Source of the DNA: Chloroflexota bacterium
GTDB lineage: Bacteria > Chloroflexota > Dehalococcoidia > Bin125
Reading direction: 5' to 3'
DNA length: 7,812 nucleotides
Assembly: GCA_026705105.1 (NCBI GenBank)
Contig: JAPPBK010000452.1
Coordinates: 1-7,812, forward strand
The translations under genes were made by a program, and so were the position numbers. Positions within the stretch are counted from its first letter, which is position 1, and every line of letters begins with the position of its first letter. Below the pieces are notes generated by a model. That model was not told where the DNA came from and did not search any database. It saw nothing but the letters and a program-made list of their open reading frames with translations. Positions 5,581-7,812 of this stretch are shown here, piece by piece.

Positions 5581-7257
5581 ATGCCCACACGATTCCGATA
5601 CTCGCAGTGGGATGGCACGCAGGACATCCCGGCGCTCGACGCGGACGAAGTGCTGCAATCGCTGTCCGACGACCTGCTCTCCTTCGGCGACCTGCAGCAG
5701 GCGCTGCGCAACATGATGCAGCGCGGCATCCGCACGCCCGACGGCGACCGCACCGACGGGCTGCGCGACCTGCTCCAGCAGCTTCGCCAACAGCGGCGCC
5801 AGCAGCTTGAGCGCTTCGATCTCTCTTCCGTCTTCGACGACATCCAGCAGCAGCTCGACGAGATTCTCGACATGGAGCGGGACACGCTCGATGATCGCCT
5901 CGACGAAGTCGGTCCGCGCCCGGAAGCTCCCCCTCAGTCGCTACGCGACAGCTCCCCCCCAGAGGGGGAGAGCGGAGATCAGTCGCCGCCATCATCTTCT
6001 TCCCTCCCCCCCAGCGGGGAGATGCCGCCACCCTCTTCCCCTCTCCCCCCCTCTGGGGGGGAGATGCCGCAGGCAGAGGGGGGGTCTCCCGACTCCGGCC
6101 TGACCGACGACGAGATGGAGCGGCTGAAGGAAGCGCTGCGCCAGCGGCTGGAGCGCAAGCAGGAGCAGATCGAGGGCCTGCCCGAGGACGCCGCCGGCCA
6201 GATGAAGGACCTGCAGGAGTACGAGTTCGAGAACGATGAAGCGCGACAGAAGTACGAGGAGCTGCTCGAACAGTTGAAGCAGGCGATGATGAACCGCTTC
6301 TTCAACGACATGAACCAGATGATGTCCGACATGTCGCCCGAGGACATGGACCAGATGCGCGAGATGATGCAGGACCTGAACGAGATGCTGGAGCGCCAGC
6401 GTCGCGGCGAGGACCCGCGCTTTGACGAGTTCATGGACAAGTGGGGCGACATGTTCGGCGACGATCCGCCGCAGTCGCTGGACGAGTTGGTCGAGCAGAT
6501 GCAGCGCCAGGCGGCGCAGATGCAGAACCTGATGTCGTCCTTGCCCGGTGAGATGCGCCAGCAGCTCAACGACATGATGCAACAGCTCATGGGCGAGATG
6601 GGCATGGAGCAGGAACTGTCGCAGCTCGCGCAGAACCTGGAAGCGCTCTACCCGATGCGCGACCTGCTCAACCAGTACCCGTTCCGCGGACAGGAAGAGA
6701 TTGACCTGCAAGCTGCGATGTCGCTGATGGGCGACATGCAGCAACTCGACGAACTCGAGCGCGCCCTGGAGCGCGTCCAGTACGGCGGCAACATTGACGA
6801 TATCGACCCCGACCAGCTCGAAGAGCTGATGGGCGAGGAGGCACGCGAGATCCTCGAACAGCTCAAGCAGCTACTCGAGCTGCTCGAAGAGGCCGGTTAC
6901 CTGGAGAAGAAGGGCAACGCCTGGGAACTGACTCCGCGCGGCAATCGGCGGATCGGCGAGAAGGCGCTGGCCGAGATCTACGCCAATCTCAAACGCCAGA
7001 ACTTTGGCAAGCACAACGTCCCCGAGACCGGCCGCTACGGCGACCGCGCCGACGACAGCAAGCTCTACGAGTTCGGCGATCCCTTCCACCTCAACCTCAA
7101 GGAGACCATCTCCAACGCGATCTTGCGCACATCAACGGACTCACCTCTCTCCCCTCTGGGGGGAGATGCCGCTGCTCGTTCCTCTCTCCCCCCTCTGGGA
7201 CTGCGCGGACAATCCAAAGAACTCCACGCTGTTTGCCGTGACGATCAGTCTCGATAA
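5581..7257 (+). CDS. vWA-domain partner of MoxR ATPase: N-terminal body only, vWA domain missing
   Basis: The start MPTRFRYSQWDGTQ and the later segments QYPFRGQEEIDL, ELTPRGNRRIGEKALAEIYA and YEFGDPFHLNLKETISNAI match the N-terminal body of the vWA proteins encoded beside MoxR ATPases. In that family the last segment is followed within about 40 residues by a vWA domain with a metal-ion site (DxSxS). Here the homologous part stops near residue 518 and the frame runs on through repeat F into unrelated sequence, ending at 7255-7257 without any vWA domain. Residues 117-170 are a Pro/Ser-rich linker translated from repeat E. Residues about 235-370 are Met-, Gln- and acid-rich helices. The 558-residue product would lack the metal-binding domain and is probably non-functional in the usual sense, unless the junction is an assembly artefact. 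Confidence 0.85.
   Translation: MPTRFRYSQWDGTQDIPALDADEVLQSLSDDLLSFGDLQQALRNMMQRGIRTPDGDRTDGLRDLLQQLRQQRRQQLERFDLSSVFDDIQQQLDEILDMERDTLDDRLDEVGPRPEAPPQSLRDSSPPEGESGDQSPPSSSSLPPSGEMPPPSSPLPPSGGEMPQAEGGSPDSGLTDDEMERLKEALRQRLERKQEQIEGLPEDAAGQMKDLQEYEFENDEARQKYEELLEQLKQAMMNRFFNDMNQMMSDMSPEDMDQMREMMQDLNEMLERQRRGEDPRFDEFMDKWGDMFGDDPPQSLDELVEQMQRQAAQMQNLMSSLPGEMRQQLNDMMQQLMGEMGMEQELSQLAQNLEALYPMRDLLNQYPFRGQEEIDLQAAMSLMGDMQQLDELERALERVQYGGNIDDIDPDQLEELMGEEAREILEQLKQLLELLEEAGYLEKKGNAWELTPRGNRRIGEKALAEIYANLKRQNFGKHNVPETGRYGDRADDSKLYEFGDPFHLNLKETISNAILRTSTDSPLSPLGGDAAARSSLPPLGLRGQSKELHAVCRDDQSR
5926..6085. repeat. Palindromic repeat locus E, inside the vWA-partner reading frame
   Basis: The left end GCTCCCCCTCAGTCGCTACG and the stem GTCGC-TAC-GCGAC (5937-5949) correspond to the left ends of loci A and B. 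Three degenerate CTCCCC/GGGGAG hairpins follow, around 5951-5970, 6004-6021 and 6041-6063. The right end is GATG-CCGCAGG-CAGAGGGGGGG. The orientation is left end to right end, as in locus A, but the central part is enlarged. The whole copy is open in the frame of the host gene and is translated as residues such as SSPPEGESGD, SLPPSGEMPP and PLPPSGGEMPQAEGG. Confidence 0.9.
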
Positions 7258-7659
7258 CGGTTGATAGTTTTCGTCATCGTCGGGATGCGCAGGAGCGTTT
7301 ACCGTCACGGAAATGGTGATGGTAGCGCTGTTCCCGCCGGGGTCCGAGGCCTTGACGGACACCGTGGCGCTTCCCTCGGCCAACGGGGTGATCGTCAGGA
7401 CCGATCCGGATATGGCGACCGTGAGGACCGAAGGATGGCTCGATTCCGCCGAGTAGCTCAGCGGACGCTCTTCCGGGTCGTTGAATGCCGTCGCGAAATC
7501 GATCATCAAGCGCTCCCGCTCGGCCGTCAGCGTCTGCGCTTCAAAGGTCTCGACCGCCCTGGGCGGGAAATCCTGCTGGGGTCTCGGCTCTACGCTCTTG
7601 TCGCCGCCGCAACCCATGCCTATGGCAACCAGTAGTACAGACGTCGCAGTGTTTCTCAT
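7141..7659 (-). CDS. Putative lipoprotein with Ig-like domain, 3' end replaced by repeat
   Basis: This is a 172-residue reading frame. The N-terminus MRNTATSVLLVAIGMGCGGD looks like a lipoprotein signal with Cys17 as the lipidation site, though the residues before it (GMG) are an atypical lipobox. Residues about 50-121 form one Ig-like/cadherin-like repeat: FNDPEERPLSYSAESS, then a beta-rich stretch ending GSATVSVKASDPGGNSATIT. This type is common in surface proteins of environmental bacteria, often repeated or followed by further domains. Residues 122-153 form a short linker and the beginning of something else (TANSVEFFGLSAQ). From residue 154 the frame is repeat F, and the TGA is met just beyond that. 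The original C-terminus is therefore probably lost. An AGAGG lies 11 bases before the ATG, and AAGG lies 2 bases before it; neither is ideal. Confidence 0.7.
   Translation of the reverse strand: MRNTATSVLLVAIGMGCGGDKSVEPRPQQDFPPRAVETFEAQTLTAERERLMIDFATAFNDPEERPLSYSAESSHPSVLTVAISGSVLTITPLAEGSATVSVKASDPGGNSATITISVTVNAPAHPDDDENYQPLSRLIVTANSVEFFGLSAQSQRGERGTSSGISPQRGER
7144..7199. repeat. Palindromic repeat locus F, broken in the middle of a hairpin
   Basis: One hairpin, CTCTCCCCTCTGGGGGGAGATG (7147-7168), is complete. A linker and then the first half of a second hairpin follow, CTCTCCCCCCTCTGGG, after which the expected GGGGAGATG is replaced by unrelated sequence at about 7199. Its arrangement most resembles the middle of locus E. 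Two reading frames of opposite strands, the vWA-partner gene and the Ig-like gene, both lose recognisable coding at this copy. Confidence 0.88.
7199..7200. other. Sequence junction: end of repeat F and change of gene content
   Basis: To the left are repeat and the operon. To the right is sequence encoding unrelated minus-strand genes, with lower G+C at first (63 of 120 bases in 7201-7320 by hand count, against 44 of 60 in a typical MoxR line, 4441-4500). The break falls at the loop of a hairpin. It is either a rearrangement through the repeat or a chimeric assembly join. Confidence 0.6.
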
Positions 7660-7713
7660 GGCCTTATCGCCTCTTTCTTTTTGCAGGTGAATGCACGCTT
7701 CTCCCAGTGTGCG

Positions 7714-7812
7714 CTACCAGTCCGCCGCATCGGGAACGCCCTGGCTCGTAATCACCTCCAGTCCCGGTTCGGGCAGTACGCGGCGGGCCGGCGGCATCCC
7801 CGCGCCCGTGAC
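7714..7812 (-). CDS. C-terminal 32 codons of an unrecognised minus-strand gene (cut by window edge)
   Basis: The minus-strand frame is open from the window edge and ends at TAG (7714-7716). It reads PARRVLPEPG, LEVITSQGVP and DAADW near its end. The composition looks like protein and the stop lies 54 bases before the Ig-like gene's start, consistent with a co-directional neighbour. It is too short to identify, and chance openness over 99 bases cannot be excluded in G+C-rich DNA. Confidence 0.4.
   Translation of the reverse strand, partial: VTGAGMPPARRVLPEPGLEVITSQGVPDAADW

Noticed and set aside
3773..6031. Very long open minus-strand frame (752 codons) opposite the HypE-like 3' end, MoxR and the vWA-partner start
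   Set aside because: It is antisense to a clearly conserved AAA+ gene and runs through repeat loci. Its product is low-complexity, with no recognisable domain. Long antisense frames are expected opposite G+C-rich genes.
463..7199. Insertion sequence or attachment sites
   Set aside because: No transposase or integrase frame is present, and I could not identify consistent target-site duplications flanking the repeat copies.

Overview
This is a G+C-rich bacterial window, about two thirds G+C by eye over most of its length. It carries five reasonably complete or partial genes, plus two at the right end that look compositionally different. No RNA gene, transposase, integrase or CRISPR array is visible. 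The taxon cannot be fixed from the sequence. The MoxR-type ATPase and its vWA partner resemble versions I associate with Chloroflexota and Actinomycetota, and the Ig-like lipoprotein is of a kind common in environmental, metagenome-derived bacteria. I treat the source as a high-G+C environmental bacterium, possibly Chloroflexota, with low confidence.

Layout. Positions 1-444 (+) hold the 3' end of an unrecognised gene. Positions 575-2680 (-) encode a PEP-utilising (swivelling phosphohistidine) protein with no N-terminal ATP-grasp half. Divergent from it and rightward lies an apparent operon. Its first gene is an AIR-synthase/HypE-like protein (2896-4044), followed by a MoxR-type AAA+ ATPase (4085-5494) and then the N-terminal body of the vWA protein that normally partners such an ATPase (5581-7257). 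The vWA domain itself is missing: homology stops near 7139 inside a repeat. Beyond about 7200 the sequence changes character. It encodes, on the minus strand, an Ig-like putative lipoprotein (7141-7659) whose 3' end runs into the same repeat, preceded by the last 32 codons of another minus-strand gene (7714-7812).

The most striking content is a dense family of G/C-rich palindromic repeats with the core CTCCCCCC-loop-GGGGGGAG, flanked by a second small hairpin (TGTCNCTACGNGACA or TGCCGAAGGCA). It occurs at six loci: 463-571, 2729-2879, 3847-4051, 5513-5559, 5926-6085 and 7144-7199. Every gap in the main gene block holds a copy, although the gap at 4045-4084 holds only the last 7 bases of one. 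Two loci lie inside reading frames: one is translated as the C-terminal tail of the HypE-like protein and supplies its stop codon, and one is translated as a Pro/Ser-rich linker in the vWA protein. Three copies of the small hairpin vary at one base pair in a fully compensatory way (A-T, C-G, G-C), so the pairing itself appears to be maintained. A 9-C tract in the tandem array separates two reading states; with one C fewer, the HypE-like protein would be fused in frame to the MoxR ATPase.

Function. MoxR ATPases and their vWA partners act together as chelatase-like or chaperone-like machines. The HypE-like protein at the head of the operon is an ATP-binding AIR-synthase fold protein, but it lacks the C-terminal cysteine motif of true HypE. 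The joint role of the three is inferred from gene order only. The junction near 7200 may be a real repeat-mediated rearrangement or an assembly chimera, and the sequence alone cannot decide.
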